Shown here: positions 18,780-28,247 of the stretch, in pieces
Numbering within the stretch: position 1 is the first letter of the stretch
Layout of the letters: every line of letters starts with the position of its first letter
Assembly: GCF_003399445.1 (NCBI RefSeq)
Contig: NZ_QUQO01000001.1
Location: forward strand, 496,001 to 560,000
DNA from: Parvularcula marina
Lineage (GTDB): Bacteria; Pseudomonadota; Alphaproteobacteria; Caulobacterales; Parvularculaceae
DNA: 64,000 bases
Reading direction: 5' to 3'
Translations under genes and position numbers: made by a program
The notes under the pieces: model-generated
Seen by the model: only the letters and a program-made list of their open reading frames with translations
The model's database searches: none
What the model was told of the DNA's origin: nothing

Positions 18780-20270
18780 TTAAGCGCTTGGCGGCGCTGT
18801 CAGAACCCGCGCGATTGCTGCGTCCCAGCGGCGCCGCCGGCGCTGCCCTTCGCTTGAGTCCATCGCCGGTGAGAAGACCCGATCGCGGGTGCGAAAGCCT
18901 TCGGCTTCTTCGAGGCTCGAGAACCAGCCCGCCGTCAGCCCGGCGAGAATCGCTGCGCCCAGCGCCGTCGTCTCGGTGACGACCGGCCGGTCGACCTCGA
19001 GCCCGGTAAGGTCGGCGAGTTGCTGGCAGAAGAGGTCATTGGCGACCATCCCACCATCGACGCGCAAGCTCGCGAGCCCCGGCGCATCGGCTGCCATGGC
19101 TTCGAGCAATTCAGCTGTCTGGAACGCGACCGCTTCGAGCGCAGCGGCAACGATATCGGCGGGGCCAGTATCGCGGGTCAGCCCGAAGATCGCGCCGCGC
19201 GCTTCGGCATCCCAATGCGGCGCACCGAGCCCGGTAAAGGCCGGCACGAAAGTCACCTCGCCCTTGCCCATGGCTTTTTTAGCGAGCGCCTCGCTTTCGG
19301 CAGCGTGGGAGATGAATTTCATCCCGTCACGCAGCCACTGGATCGCTGCCCCCGCAACGAAGATTGAGCCTTCAAGCGCGTATGTGACCTCGCCGCCCAG
19401 GCGATAGCCGACGGTGGAAAGGAGCTTGTGTCCGGAACGCACCGGTGTGGAGCCGGTATTGAGAACGGCAAAACAGCCCGTGCCGTAAGTGCTCTTGACG
19501 AGACCCGGACGGAACGCCCCCTGCCCGATCAGGGCGGCCTGCTGATCACCTGCCATGCCGCCGATGGGAATGGCGGTCCCGAACAGTGCCGGATCCGTCG
19601 CCCCGAAATCGTGTGCGCAGTCGGTGACCTCAGGCAAAAGGCTCATCGGCACGCGGAAGATATCGCACAGCTCCTGGTCCCATTGCTGGCGGTGAATATC
19701 AAAAAGGCTCGTCCGGCTCGCATTGGTCGCGTCGCTCGCATGGACCTGCCCGCCAGTCAGCCGCCAGAGGAGGAAGCTCTCCACCGTCCCGGCAGCCAGC
19801 TCCCCCTTCTCGGCCCGCGCCCGCGCACCCGGTACATGATCGAGCAGCCAGGCGAGCTTGGTTGCAGAGAAATAGGGATCGATGACGAGGCCGGTCTTGG
19901 CAGCCACCTTCTCTTCATGGTCTGCCTCGCGAAGCCCGCGGCAGACATCGGCCGTGCGCCGGTCCTGCCAGACAATGGCGCGATGGATCGGCTCACCGCT
20001 CTTGCGGTCCCAGACGATCACCGTCTCGCGCTGATTGGTGATGCCGATACCCACCGGCGGGGCATCAGCCCGCGCGATCACATCGCGGCAGGCCTTAAGT
20101 GTCAGCGACCAGATATCTTCTGCATCATGTTCAACCCAGCCGTCATCGGGGAAATGCTGGGGAAGCTCATATTGCGCAGCGTCGAGCGGCTGGCCGTTGC
20201 GGCTGAAGAGGATGGCACGGGCGCTGGTCGTGCCCTGATCGATGGCGAGGATAGTGGGGTCTTTACTCAT
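18780..20270 (-). CDS. glpK: Glycerol kinase
   Basis: Converts glycerol and ATP to glycerol 3-phosphate in the cytosol; FGGY family, 496 aa from the chosen start. The N-terminus [20 protein letters not shown] matches the family; an ATG three codons upstream (20279) is possible and neither has a clear ribosome site. [16 protein letters not shown] near 82, [14 protein letters not shown] near 260 and [16 protein letters not shown] near 405 are typical glycerol kinase motifs. No glycerol facilitator or glpD is adjacent. It ends just before the recA SOS box. Confidence 0.96.
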   Translation of the reverse strand: MSKDPTILAIDQGTTSARAILFSRNGQPLDAAQYELPQHFPDDGWVEHDAEDIWSLTLKACRDVIARADAPPVGIGITNQRETVIVWDRKSGEPIHRAIVWQDRRTADVCRGLREADHEEKVAAKTGLVIDPYFSATKLAWLLDHVPGARARAEKGELAAGTVESFLLWRLTGGQVHASDATNASRTSLFDIHRQQWDQELCDIFRVPMSLLPEVTDCAHDFGATDPALFGTAIPIGGMAGDQQAALIGQGAFRPGLVKSTYGTGCFAVLNTGSTPVRSGHKLLSTVGYRLGGEVTYALEGSIFVAGAAIQWLRDGMKFISHAAESEALAKKAMGKGEVTFVPAFTGLGAPHWDAEARGAIFGLTRDTGPADIVAAALEAVAFQTAELLEAMAADAPGLASLRVDGGMVANDLFCQQLADLTGLEVDRPVVTETTALGAAILAGLTAGWFSSLEEAEGFRTRDRVFSPAMDSSEGQRRRRRWDAAIARVLTAPPSA

Positions 20271-20378
20271 GACCGGCATGTTTAGGCCGGTTTCGCGAGG
20301 ACGGCGAGACGGCGGCGCAGATCACTTTTCACAAGATGAGTGCTTGCGCGTATCGCCATGACCTTGCGAGGGAGCTTC

Positions 20379-21083
20379 ATGTTCGAAGAACTCGATTACG
20401 CCCCCACCCCGATTGGCCCGGTCAGCCTGCGGCGGCGCATGGACCCGGTGCTGAAAAGGGAAGTCTTCGAGGTCAAGCTCGGCGAAGAATTCCTGATGTC
20501 GAGCGCCTATACAGCGTCGGAGGAAGCCCTCTCGACGCTGGGGCTGGATGCGGTGACAGGCGAGGAACTCGACGTCCTCGTCGGCGGGCTCGGGCTTGGC
20601 TATACGGCAAAGGCGGCTCTCGACTGCCCGAAGACGGCGAAGCTTTATATCGCCGAATATCTTGTCCCCGTCATCGACTGGCACCGCCGCGGCCTCCTGC
20701 CCATGGGGACCGCGCTCACCGATGATCCGCGCACGCAAATCATTGAGGGGGACTTTTTCGCGATGGCGGCGGCACAGTCTTTCGGTCCGGTGAACGGCGC
20801 AGCCTGCCTCGATGCGATCCTCGTTGATATCGACCATTCGCCCGAGGCGCTGCTCTCTCCGCATAGCCGCCCCTTTTATGACGAGGAGAGCCTTGCCCGC
20901 CTCTCCGCGATGCTGCGGCCCGGCGGTGTCTTTGGTCTGTGGTCGGATGACCCGCCTGATGCGCGTTTCACAGCGCGGCTCGAAGCAGCCTTCGGTAAGG
21001 GATGGGCAGAGCCGGTGACAATCGAGCGCCCGCTTGCCGGAACACCGATCATCCAGACCGTCTATTTCGGGCAAGTCGCCTGA
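20379..21083 (+). CDS. Spermidine synthase-like / SAM-dependent methyltransferase-fold protein
   Basis: A 234-aa Rossmann-fold protein. LVGGLGLGYTAKAAL near residue 65 is the SAM-type glycine loop, LYIAEYLVPVIDWHR follows with the acidic residue, and AILVDIDHSPEALL near 147 matches the acidic motif of spermidine-synthase-like proteins. LRPGGVFGLWSDDPPD follows. The start at 20379 is chosen because GAGGGAG precedes it; the frame extends to a GTG at 20340 without support. True spermidine synthase residues cannot be confirmed, so the substrate is unknown. It is divergent from glpK and convergent with the next gene. Confidence 0.7.
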   Translation: MFEELDYAPTPIGPVSLRRRMDPVLKREVFEVKLGEEFLMSSAYTASEEALSTLGLDAVTGEELDVLVGGLGLGYTAKAALDCPKTAKLYIAEYLVPVIDWHRRGLLPMGTALTDDPRTQIIEGDFFAMAAAQSFGPVNGAACLDAILVDIDHSPEALLSPHSRPFYDEESLARLSAMLRPGGVFGLWSDDPPDARFTARLEAAFGKGWAEPVTIERPLAGTPIIQTVYFGQVA

Positions 21084-21098
21084 GCTGTCTTAGGCGAC
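21075..21098. terminator. Hairpin at convergent gene ends
   Basis: GTCGCCT-10 nt-AGGCGAC, a perfect 7-bp stem that includes both stop codons (TGA at 21081 on plus, TAA at 21092 on minus). There is no T run on either side, so this is a terminator candidate only. Confidence 0.4.
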
Positions 21099-22688
21099 GA
21101 GGCCAAAACTCTCCGCCCGCGCCCTGCCCCAGCGTGCACGGTAGTCGGGATAATCCTCCCCCGGCTCAAGCAGGAAGCCCGCCGGCAGATAGGGATAGGC
21201 TTCATCGCCGGAAATCATCTGGCCCTGATGATCGCGCTGCATGAAGTGATGCGGCAGGAAGGCGCGCGGATCAGTGAGGCCCGCTGCTGCTGCCATCTCG
21301 ACCAGCGCTTCGACCGTGTTGTGATGAAAATTCGCGACCCGCTGCGCCTTGTCATCCGTATCAAGAGCACGTGCGAGCGACTTGTCTTGCGTGGCAATCC
21401 CTACCGGGCATTTATTGGTGTGACAGGCCTGCGCCTGGATACAGCCGAGAGAGAACATGAAGCCGCGGGCAGAGTTCACCCAGTCCGCGCCCATGGCAAG
21501 GATCCGCGCAACCTCGAAACCCGTCACCAGCTTGCCGCTCGCCGCAATGCGGATGCGGTCACGCAGGCCCGCACCAAGCAATGTATTGTGTACGAAGTAT
21601 AGACCCTGCTCGAGCGGCATGCCGATATGGTTGGCAAATTCGAGCGGGGCTGCGCCCGTGCCACCCTCCTTACCGTCCACCGTGATGAAATCAGGCGTGA
21701 TGCCCGTCTCCAGCATTGCCTTGGCGATGCACATGAATTCGCGACGGTGCCCGATGCAGAGCTTGAAGCCGACCGGCTTGCCGCCAGCTTCCTCGCGAAG
21801 CTGCGCGATGAATTCCATCATCTCGATCGGCGTCGAGAAGGCGCTATGCGCCGCCGGAGAGACGCAATCCGCCCCCATCGCTATGCCGCGCGCCTCAGCG
21901 ATTTCAGGCGATATTTTTGCAGCGGGCAGCACCCCGCCATGGCCGGGCTTTGCCCCTTGGCTGAGCTTCAGCTCGATCATCTTGACCTGCGGATCAGCGG
22001 CAGTCACGACAAAGCGTCCTGCATCAAATGTTCCGTCTGCGGCACGGCACCCGAAATAGCCTGATCCGATCTGGTAGATGAGATCCCCGCCCTGCCGGTG
22101 ATAGCGGCTGATCCCGCCCTCGCCCGTATTATGCGCAAAGCCGCCGCGCTTTGCGCCTTCGTTGAGTGCCTTGATCGCATTGGGTGAGAGCGCACCGAAA
22201 CTCATCGCGGAGATATTATAGATCGACGCCTCATAGGGCTGGCGGCAATCGGGTCCGCCGATCATGACCCGCGCATTGGTCGTCACATGCGCGACCGGCA
22301 CGATCGAATGGGTCATCCACGCAAAGTCGGTGCCGTAGACGTCGAGCTTGGTCCCAAAGGGGCGCTTGTCCTCAACATCCTTCGCACGCTGATAGACGAG
22401 AGACCGCTCATCGCGCGAGAAAGGCTCCTCGTCACTGTCACTCTCGATGAGATACTGACGGATCTCCGGCCTAATCCCCTCGAAGACGAAACGCATATGT
22501 CCGAGGACGGGGTAATTGCGCAGGATCGAATGTCGCCGCTGGAAGACATCCCAGACGCCAAGCGCGGCGACTGCACCGAAGATAAGAGCGGCAGGCAGGA
22601 ACCAGAGGCTGAATGCCATGCCGAGCAGGCTCAATGCCGTCAGCACCACTGCCAGACCGAAAGTCGCGTATCGCTTGATCATCTTCAC
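21090..22688 (-). CDS. FMN-binding glutamate synthase family protein
   Basis: A 532-aa protein related to the synthase domain of glutamate synthase large subunit but lacking the glutaminase domain. Two N-terminal transmembrane helices (~residues 8-45) anchor it. The TIM-barrel core contains NTGEGGISRYHRQGGDLIYQ near 190, GQGAKPGHGGVLPA-type residues near 235 and DGKEGGTGAAP near 335. C-X5-C-X4-C (CIQAQACHTNKC) near 435 should bind a 3Fe-4S cluster. Relatives may be membrane-tied glutamate synthase-like oxidoreductases, but the in vivo reaction is uncertain. No gltD-like partner is adjacent. Confidence 0.88.
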   Translation of the reverse strand: MKMIKRYATFGLAVVLTALSLLGMAFSLWFLPAALIFGAVAALGVWDVFQRRHSILRNYPVLGHMRFVFEGIRPEIRQYLIESDSDEEPFSRDERSLVYQRAKDVEDKRPFGTKLDVYGTDFAWMTHSIVPVAHVTTNARVMIGGPDCRQPYEASIYNISAMSFGALSPNAIKALNEGAKRGGFAHNTGEGGISRYHRQGGDLIYQIGSGYFGCRAADGTFDAGRFVVTAADPQVKMIELKLSQGAKPGHGGVLPAAKISPEIAEARGIAMGADCVSPAAHSAFSTPIEMMEFIAQLREEAGGKPVGFKLCIGHRREFMCIAKAMLETGITPDFITVDGKEGGTGAAPLEFANHIGMPLEQGLYFVHNTLLGAGLRDRIRIAASGKLVTGFEVARILAMGADWVNSARGFMFSLGCIQAQACHTNKCPVGIATQDKSLARALDTDDKAQRVANFHHNTVEALVEMAAAAGLTDPRAFLPHHFMQRDHQGQMISGDEAYPYLPAGFLLEPGEDYPDYRARWGRARAESFGLVA

Positions 22689-22762
22689 TGCCCCCGAATC
22701 AGAATGGCTCCGAGGTGATCTAGATTGAGTCTGTCAGGACCAGGAGGCGACTTTTGATGACC

Positions 22763-23506
22763 CTATCCCGACAGAGATGCGTATCTGGAAGAGACCAACA
22801 CGATGCCGGCAATCTGGACGAAGATCGCTGCGATAGCATTGAACAGCAGAATAACCCCAGCCAGCAGCGCGGACCGCCAAAGCTTCCCACCGGTCGATTT
22901 GCCGACGAAGGCACCCCGGAACGAGGTCGTAAAATCTGTGAGGAAGGCAATGACTGCGATCACAAAGCCAAATTTGGCCACGAGCTCGATGCTCATCTGT
23001 CCCATGGACGGCAGTATAAACAGCATCAGCGTCGCACTCGGCACGACAGTGGCAAAGACATATCGCTGCCGCAGGGCAAAGCTCGTCTTCTGCCCCCAGA
23101 ATGGATAAATCAGGGCAAGGAACACCAGGCCAATGGCCTGAAAAATCGGCGTGATCCCATAGATCCACAAGGCCGCCTGCTCACCCATATCCTGATGGGT
23201 CATGCCTTCGACAGGAACCGCACCGCCGTCCTTGAAGCCCTGCACATAGGCCTGGACTAACGGCGTATCGCTCCCGATCCAGAGGAATTGCAGGAAGGAC
23301 ATCAGTGCAACAAGAGACAGCCAGAGTCGGATTGAGGGCGTGAAATACTTTTGCCAGTCCGGCTCCTGTGCCGCGGCAAAATAACGTCGCGGATGCGCCC
23401 ACAGCGCCCAGATGGATACGAGCCCTCTGATATTCAGGCCGAAAAGGTCCTGCGCCGCATCGTCAACTGAGATGCGTGGCAGCTCCGACTGCTCTTTCTT
23501 TGCCAT
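22763..23506 (-). CDS. Multi-pass membrane protein of unknown function
   Basis: A 247-aa protein with about five transmembrane helices (residues ~65-85, 117-140, 150-170, 178-198, 215-240). The start at 23506 is set by GAGG six nt upstream. The N-terminal part (RGLVSIWALWAHPRRYFAA, then TPSIRLWLSLVALMSF) is arranged like the DUF3667 protein at 59850-60857 (LFRTIALLMRAPGKLARKF, then PPFRLYLFASVFFFL): a membrane-adjacent segment, a basic loop, then the first helix. That hints at a remote DUF3667/Yip1-like relation, without the zinc-ribbon. No function is assigned. Confidence 0.65.
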   Translation of the reverse strand: MAKKEQSELPRISVDDAAQDLFGLNIRGLVSIWALWAHPRRYFAAAQEPDWQKYFTPSIRLWLSLVALMSFLQFLWIGSDTPLVQAYVQGFKDGGAVPVEGMTHQDMGEQAALWIYGITPIFQAIGLVFLALIYPFWGQKTSFALRQRYVFATVVPSATLMLFILPSMGQMSIELVAKFGFVIAVIAFLTDFTTSFRGAFVGKSTGGKLWRSALLAGVILLFNAIAAIFVQIAGIVLVSSRYASLSG

Positions 23507-23625
23507 GTTCCGCCTCATTCAGGGCGCATCCCGTGCACCCAGTCCCGGCCTCCGGTTAGCAGTATTCTTCGATCTGCCAAAACACCGCCATTATCCCCGC
23601 CGCGATTCTGCGCTAGGGGGCCATC

Positions 23626-25494
23626 ATGAGTGAGACAGAGTCCCCCCTCGAACGGTTCAAACGGCTGCTCGGCCAGACGGCAAAGGCGATTGCCGCCGAC
23701 CCAGAGGCAGAAATCAAATTCGGTGGTGAGCAACCCAAGGTCACCGGCAATGAAGCGCGCATTCCTGTGCCGCCACGCAGGCTTGATGTAGCGAAACGCG
23801 CCATTGCCCGCGGCCATTCGGATGCCGCCGCGCTGAAGCTCGCCCATCACGATGAGCTGCTGCACGCGAAACTCACCCCGCAGAATGCGCAAGGCGCGGC
23901 TGTCTATTCGGCGCTTGAGGAGATGCGGATCGAGGCCATCGGCACGCGGCATCTCGATGGCGTCGGCGACAATTTAGAGGCGGCGCTGACCAAAAGGCTC
24001 GAAGATAAGGGCTATCAGCGCTTGGAGGACCGTCAGGATATTCCGCTGACGGAGATCATGGCGCTGCTCGCCCGCGAGCGGATGACCGGCCGGGAAGTGC
24101 CCGAGCCCGCTCGCAAGCTGGTCGATCTGTGGCGCAAGGATATCGAGGACAAGGCCGGCGACGCGCTCGATGAGCTGGCAAAGCTGGGTGACCTTGGCGA
24201 TCAAGCCGCCTTCTCTGACCTTATACTGGATCTCCTCGCCGATCTCGATATCGCCGATGAGAAAGGCAATGAGGAAGCCGAGGACCAGAACGCCGACGAC
24301 GAATCGCAGGCCGAGGAAGACGACGCGCCTGACGATCCGGGTAAAGACGAAAATGATGGCAAAGACGACGCGCCCGAAGACGATCAGGAAGAGGATTCCG
24401 TCCCTGAACTCGGCGAGGCCCGCGAAGGCGAAGCGGAAATCCGCGACGAACCCGCCGAATGGGACGAAAGCGATGAGGAGGCTGATGCCCGCGCCCGGGC
24501 GGAGATGGCCCAGCGCCAGAACCTGCCGGATGATATGGGCCTCAACTATCATCCCTATACGACCCAGTTTGACGAGACCGTGCACCCCGATGAGCTTTGC
24601 GATCCGGAGGAGCTGACCCGCCTGCGCCTGCAGCTCGACAACCAGTTAGAGGGCCTTCACGCGGTCGTTGCGCGGCTTGCCAACCGGCTGCAGCGCCGCC
24701 TCCTCGCACAGCAGAACAGGGCGTGGCAGTTCGACCTTGATGAAGGCATTCTCGATGCGGCCCGACTCGCCCGTGTCGTTGTCGATCCGACCCAGCCGCT
24801 CTCCTACAAGCAGGAGAAGGATCAGCCCTTCAAGGACACATCCGTCACCCTGCTGATCGATAATTCAGGTTCCATGCGCGGTCGGCCGATCACGGTCGCG
24901 GCGCTGTGCGGCGATATCCTCGCGCGGACACTCGAGCGTTGCGGGGTCTCGGTTGAGATCCTCGGCTTTACGACCCGCGCCTGGAAGGGCGGGCAGTCGC
25001 GCGAGAAATGGGTGATGGACGGGCGGCCGAAAAATCCGGGCCGTCTCAACGACCTCCGGCACATCATTTACAAGCCGGCCAGCGTGCCGTGGCGGCGGGC
25101 CAAGGACAATCTCGCGCTGATGCTCAAAGAGGGCCTGCTCAAGGAAAATATCGACGGCGAGGCGCTCAAATGGGCGCATGACCGGCTGCTCTCCCGGCCC
25201 GAAGCCCGCCGTATCCTGATGGTTATTTCCGATGGCGCGCCGGTCGATGACACGACGTCATCCGCCAATGGTGCGGGCTATCTCGACCGGCATTTGCGCG
25301 ATGTCATCTCCTATATCGAGAACATGTCGCCGGTGGAGCTGCTGGCAATCGGGATCGGCCATGACGTCACCCGCTTTTATCGCCGGGCCCTGACGATTGC
25401 AGATGTCGAACAGCTCGGCGGCGCGATGACCGACCAGCTCGCCGCCCTCTTCGATGATGATGTCCCGCCTGCCGTGATGCGGCGCCGGGCGTAG
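23626..25494 (+). CDS. cobT: Cobaltochelatase subunit CobT-like protein
   Basis: A 622-aa protein of the aerobic cobaltochelatase CobT type. With the AAA+ partner CobS it drives cobalt insertion into hydrogenobyrinate diamide by CobN. Residues ~1-215 are helical, ~216-300 form a very acidic linker, and ~400-622 form a von Willebrand A domain whose metal site [10 protein letters not shown] begins near residue 411. The C-terminus [19 protein letters not shown] is typical. Neither cobS nor cobN is in the window, so its partner is encoded elsewhere. AT-rich DNA follows it directly. Confidence 0.92.
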   Translation: MSETESPLERFKRLLGQTAKAIAADPEAEIKFGGEQPKVTGNEARIPVPPRRLDVAKRAIARGHSDAAALKLAHHDELLHAKLTPQNAQGAAVYSALEEMRIEAIGTRHLDGVGDNLEAALTKRLEDKGYQRLEDRQDIPLTEIMALLARERMTGREVPEPARKLVDLWRKDIEDKAGDALDELAKLGDLGDQAAFSDLILDLLADLDIADEKGNEEAEDQNADDESQAEEDDAPDDPGKDENDGKDDAPEDDQEEDSVPELGEAREGEAEIRDEPAEWDESDEEADARARAEMAQRQNLPDDMGLNYHPYTTQFDETVHPDELCDPEELTRLRLQLDNQLEGLHAVVARLANRLQRRLLAQQNRAWQFDLDEGILDAARLARVVVDPTQPLSYKQEKDQPFKDTSVTLLIDNSGSMRGRPITVAALCGDILARTLERCGVSVEILGFTTRAWKGGQSREKWVMDGRPKNPGRLNDLRHIIYKPASVPWRRAKDNLALMLKEGLLKENIDGEALKWAHDRLLSRPEARRILMVISDGAPVDDTTSSANGAGYLDRHLRDVISYIENMSPVELLAIGIGHDVTRFYRRALTIADVEQLGGAMTDQLAALFDDDVPPAVMRRRA

Positions 25495-25539
25495 GAATGT
25501 ATTCGTGCCACAATAAAAACGGGATGTGACGCTTTGAGC

Positions 25540-25707
25540 GTGGTTGTGCGCATCCCTGAGTTGGGTATTGGTGAGCTGGGAGTTAAGGAGTTATTCGAAG
25601 ACGTCTTCGAGGATTTCAGAAATGGGGATGAAGAGGGGCGCGATGATCCCTCTGATGATGAAATTCCTTTGGATGAACCGCCGGAAATAGAACATTATTG
25701 TTGTTGA
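25540..25707 (+). CDS. Possible short acidic ORF in low-GC island
   Basis: A 55-codon frame from GTG (or TTG at 25534), in the same frame as cobT and 45 bp after its stop, ending TGA. The predicted peptide is strongly acidic (ELFEDVFEDFRNGDEEGRDD) and ends EHYCC. Codon use is A/T-rich, unlike cobT. There is no strong ribosome site and I recognise no family. It could be the decayed tail of a longer gene or a small free-standing protein paired with the next ORF. Confidence 0.3.
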   Translation: MVVRIPELGIGELGVKELFEDVFEDFRNGDEEGRDDPSDDEIPLDEPPEIEHYCC

Positions 25708-25723
25708 GTGAGGATGATTTGTT

Positions 25724-25957
25724 ATGATGAATTTGCGCTTATTTCTTAGAGTTCTATGCGTAGTATTTGTTGCTCAAATTTTCGGTGTTGTAGTATTTTT
25801 ATCTAGTCTAGGTTTTCTCAACATTCAAATTGATGAATCGCACAGGGAAGCGATGCTTTATGTGGTTTTTTTTACGATTTTAGCCAGTAGTGTAGGAAGT
25901 GGATTAGGATATTTGCTGGGAACTAAGGTCTTCGACGGCATCCTTGGCTTCCTGTAG
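25724..25957 (+). CDS. Small two-helix membrane protein, unknown
   Basis: A 77-aa protein with two hydrophobic helices (residues ~5-32 and ~45-68, the latter with GSGLGYLLG), linked by a short polar turn (IQIDESHREAM). AGGA lies about 10 nt before the ATG. The coding DNA is much richer in A/T than its neighbours, suggesting recent transfer. No family recognised. It follows the acidic ORF by 16 bp. Confidence 0.5.
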   Translation: MMNLRLFLRVLCVVFVAQIFGVVVFLSSLGFLNIQIDESHREAMLYVVFFTILASSVGSGLGYLLGTKVFDGILGFL

Positions 25958-26001
25958 AGGATGATTTCTGATGCATTATTATTTGTGTTGTTGAATATTA
26001 G

Positions 26002-27021
26002 ATGAGCCCGTTTCTCGCCCTCCTCCTCGCTGCCCAGCCGACAGTCATCGATGTCGTTGCGAACCCGTTTCCCAATGACCTTTCGGGAAGGCTCGGCTGC
26101 ACGCAGTTCGAAAGCGGTATCTCGCTTGAAGGTGAACCCGTCATTGGCGGGCTTTCCGCCATGCGCATTGACGGCGACCAGATCACGCTGATCGGCGATG
26201 ACGCCCTTGCCTATTCGGGGGAAGTGATCCGCAATGAGGACGGCTTCATCCGGGGGCTGAAAGACCTCAGCCGCCTCCCCCTTACCAACAAAAAGGGCGA
26301 GCATCTCGCCAAGAGCCGAGGCGACAGCGAAGGGCTGGCCCTTTACGGCAGCGGCGCGATTGTCAGCCTCGAACGTAAACACCGTATCTCCCGCTTCCGC
26401 ATCACCGACAAGGGGTGGACGGAGGATTTCCCGCTCTATGAGGAGACCAGTAAACGCCTCAAACCCAATCAGGGGTTCGAGGCGCTGACGGAGCTGAAAG
26501 ACGGCCGGTTGCTGGCAATCAGCGAGGGCAAGGATGAGGACGGTCTCGCTCACGTCGTTCTTCTGACGCGGGAGGGTGACCGCTGGGAAGCGGTTGAAAC
26601 TTCCTACCGTCCCGGCGCGGATTTCAATGTCACGGACGTCAGTGTCGATCCTAAAACCGGCGATCTCTTTGTTCTTGAACGGGCCTTCTCAAGAATGCGG
26701 GGGCCTCGCGCCCGGCTGGCCCGCGTGGCCGCCCCTGACCTTTACGAAGGCGCGGTGATGGAAGGCGATGAGATGGTCCGGCTCTCCGCCCTTAATGGCG
26801 TCGACAATATGGAGGGGCTACAGATGGAGCGCCGCGCTGATGGCGCCCTCCTCGCCCAAATGATTTCGGACGACAATTACAATCGATTACAGCAGACCGT
26901 GGTGATGGGGTTCCGGATCGATGAGGCGAGATGCTCAGCGTCCGCCATAGCCCGAAACGCGGCCCGAGCGCGGTCGGAAGCTGTGCCGCAAGGTGCGGTA
27001 GAGGCCGACAAAGACCACTGA
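26002..27021 (+). CDS. Esterase-like activity of phytase family protein
   Basis: A 339-aa probable secreted or periplasmic beta-propeller-like protein of the family named for phytase-associated esterase activity. Motifs seen are GGLSAMRIDGDQITLIGDD near residue 50, GDSEGLALYGSGAIVSLER near 110, GFEALTELKDGRLLAISEG near 160 and DVSVDPKTGDLFVLER near 213. The N-terminus is a short hydrophobic stretch (FLALLLAA) that could be a weak signal peptide. Substrate unknown. Its last 29 codons overlap the end of the convergent membrane protein gene by 87 bp; the C-terminal tail (ARNAARARSEAVPQ) therefore looks like accidental extension. Confidence 0.82.
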   Translation: MSPFLALLLAAQPTVIDVVANPFPNDLSGRLGCTQFESGISLEGEPVIGGLSAMRIDGDQITLIGDDALAYSGEVIRNEDGFIRGLKDLSRLPLTNKKGEHLAKSRGDSEGLALYGSGAIVSLERKHRISRFRITDKGWTEDFPLYEETSKRLKPNQGFEALTELKDGRLLAISEGKDEDGLAHVVLLTREGDRWEAVETSYRPGADFNVTDVSVDPKTGDLFVLERAFSRMRGPRARLARVAAPDLYEGAVMEGDEMVRLSALNGVDNMEGLQMERRADGALLAQMISDDNYNRLQQTVVMGFRIDEARCSASAIARNAARARSEAVPQGAVEADKDH

Positions 27022-27699
27022 CATCACAAGCTGGAGCATGAAGTTCGTGCCCACCCAGTAGACCCAGGGCGCGCCTGTCGCAGCATAGACCACGAAGAAA
27101 TAGATCATCGACTGAACGCCCAGCCCGCCTGCCAGGGCAAGGAAGGGCGGGCGCCACCAGCGGCTGCCACGCGTCAGGTCATAGATCGCCACGGCCACAT
27201 GCGCCCCGGCATACCAGCCCGAGACCAGCCCCAGCATGTAACGGCCATTGGGGAAGTCGGATTGCTGGAGGGTCGGCGCAAGATAAATCAGCATCAGGAG
27301 CGTCAGGATGATCGCTGCCGTCCAAGCGAGCGCCAATGCCTGATGCGCAACGCGGCCCCCATGCCGGCGGGTCAGAAGAACCAGCAGGAAGATCCCGGCA
27401 GTAAAGAAGAGGTCGCCGCGTGAAAGCCACTGGCTCGGCTTGAGGCTCTCAACGCTCGTCCAGCCATCAAAGAGCTTTGCGGGAATGTCAGCGAGAAGGA
27501 GCCCGCCAATCAGGAAGGGCAGAAAGAGGAGCGCCACGCCAGCGGCAGAGACGACGCGGTCGGCAACCCGGCCGAACAGCATCTGCAACCGGTAGCCGGT
27601 GGTCAGCTCCTGGGCACGATAACGCTCAACGACACGCGGGGAGCTTTTGGCTCCCTCGCTATCGGACGTATCATCAATGGTGAAATCCGTGGCGGTCAT
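26935..27699 (-). CDS. Multi-pass membrane protein of unknown function
   Basis: A 254-aa protein with about seven hydrophobic segments (residues ~48-70, 92-110, 118-142, 155-178, 190-210, 217-237) after a 45-residue polar N-terminus (FTIDDTSDSEGAKSS). The last residues (FRPRSGRVSGYGGR) are basic and lie in the 87-bp overlap with the convergent gene. I recognise no family. It ends the stretch before rpmB and is on the same strand, 44 bp downstream of it. Confidence 0.65.
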   Translation of the reverse strand: MTATDFTIDDTSDSEGAKSSPRVVERYRAQELTTGYRLQMLFGRVADRVVSAAGVALLFLPFLIGGLLLADIPAKLFDGWTSVESLKPSQWLSRGDLFFTAGIFLLVLLTRRHGGRVAHQALALAWTAAIILTLLMLIYLAPTLQQSDFPNGRYMLGLVSGWYAGAHVAVAIYDLTRGSRWWRPPFLALAGGLGVQSMIYFFVVYAATGAPWVYWVGTNFMLQLVMSVVFVGLYRTLRHSFRPRSGRVSGYGGR

Positions 27700-27743
27700 A
27701 CCCGCCTATCTTGCAATTGCCGCGCCGGAACGGGCAAGCCGGT

Positions 27744-28025
27744 TCAGGCAGTCGCGGCGACAATCTCACGCTTCAACTTGCGCGCCTTGTCTGACAGGAC
27801 GTCTTCCTTGGCTTTCAGCAGGAAAGCGTCGAGCCCGCCGACATGGTCGACAGAGCGCAGCGCATGGGCCGAAATGCGGAACTTGAAGCGGCGCTCGAGC
27901 TTTTCGCTCTCAAGCGTGACGTTGCACAGGTTCGGTTCGAACCGGCGCTTGGTCTTGTTGTTCGCGTGCGACACGTTATGGCCTGACATCGGCCGTTTGC
28001 CGGTGAACTCGCAGACACGAGACAT
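27744..28025 (-). CDS. rpmB: 50S ribosomal protein L28
   Basis: 93-aa large-subunit protein. The N-terminus [20 protein letters not shown] and the [12 protein letters not shown] segment are diagnostic. The alphaproteobacterial type continues with [29 protein letters not shown]. The first cysteine is kept but the four-cysteine zinc motif of some L28 proteins is not. It is a single gene with a 220-bp region to the divergent DUF3108 gene. Confidence 0.97.
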   Translation of the reverse strand: MSRVCEFTGKRPMSGHNVSHANNKTKRRFEPNLCNVTLESEKLERRFKFRISAHALRSVDHVGGLDAFLLKAKEDVLSDKARKLKREIVAATA

Positions 28026-28247
28026 GGGGCGTACCTCTTAACGGGCGGGCGCAAAGGCCCGTGGGTTGTCGGAATTCGGAATGGCGGGGGCTACCCGAGA
28101 GAAACCTCGCCGTCAAGAAAGACTTATCATTTCTCCATCAGTCCCAAAATGATAAGGCCGCGCGCTGAACCTGCCGAACCGTAAGGTGCCTCTTTCAAAT
28201 GAAGATGTTAGGCCCGGGGCAAGATTTGAAGTTAAAGGGAGACGGTC

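Larger units (their letters stand above)
25495..26001. other. Low-GC island between cobT and the phytase-esterase-like gene
   Basis: About 500 bp with clearly lower GC than both flanks, holding only the two short ORFs listed separately. No transposase, integrase, tRNA or terminal repeat is visible, so the route of entry is not apparent. Confidence 0.6.

Noticed and set aside
19428-20285. 285-codon open frame on the plus strand
   Set aside because: Antisense of glpK with no recognisable domain.
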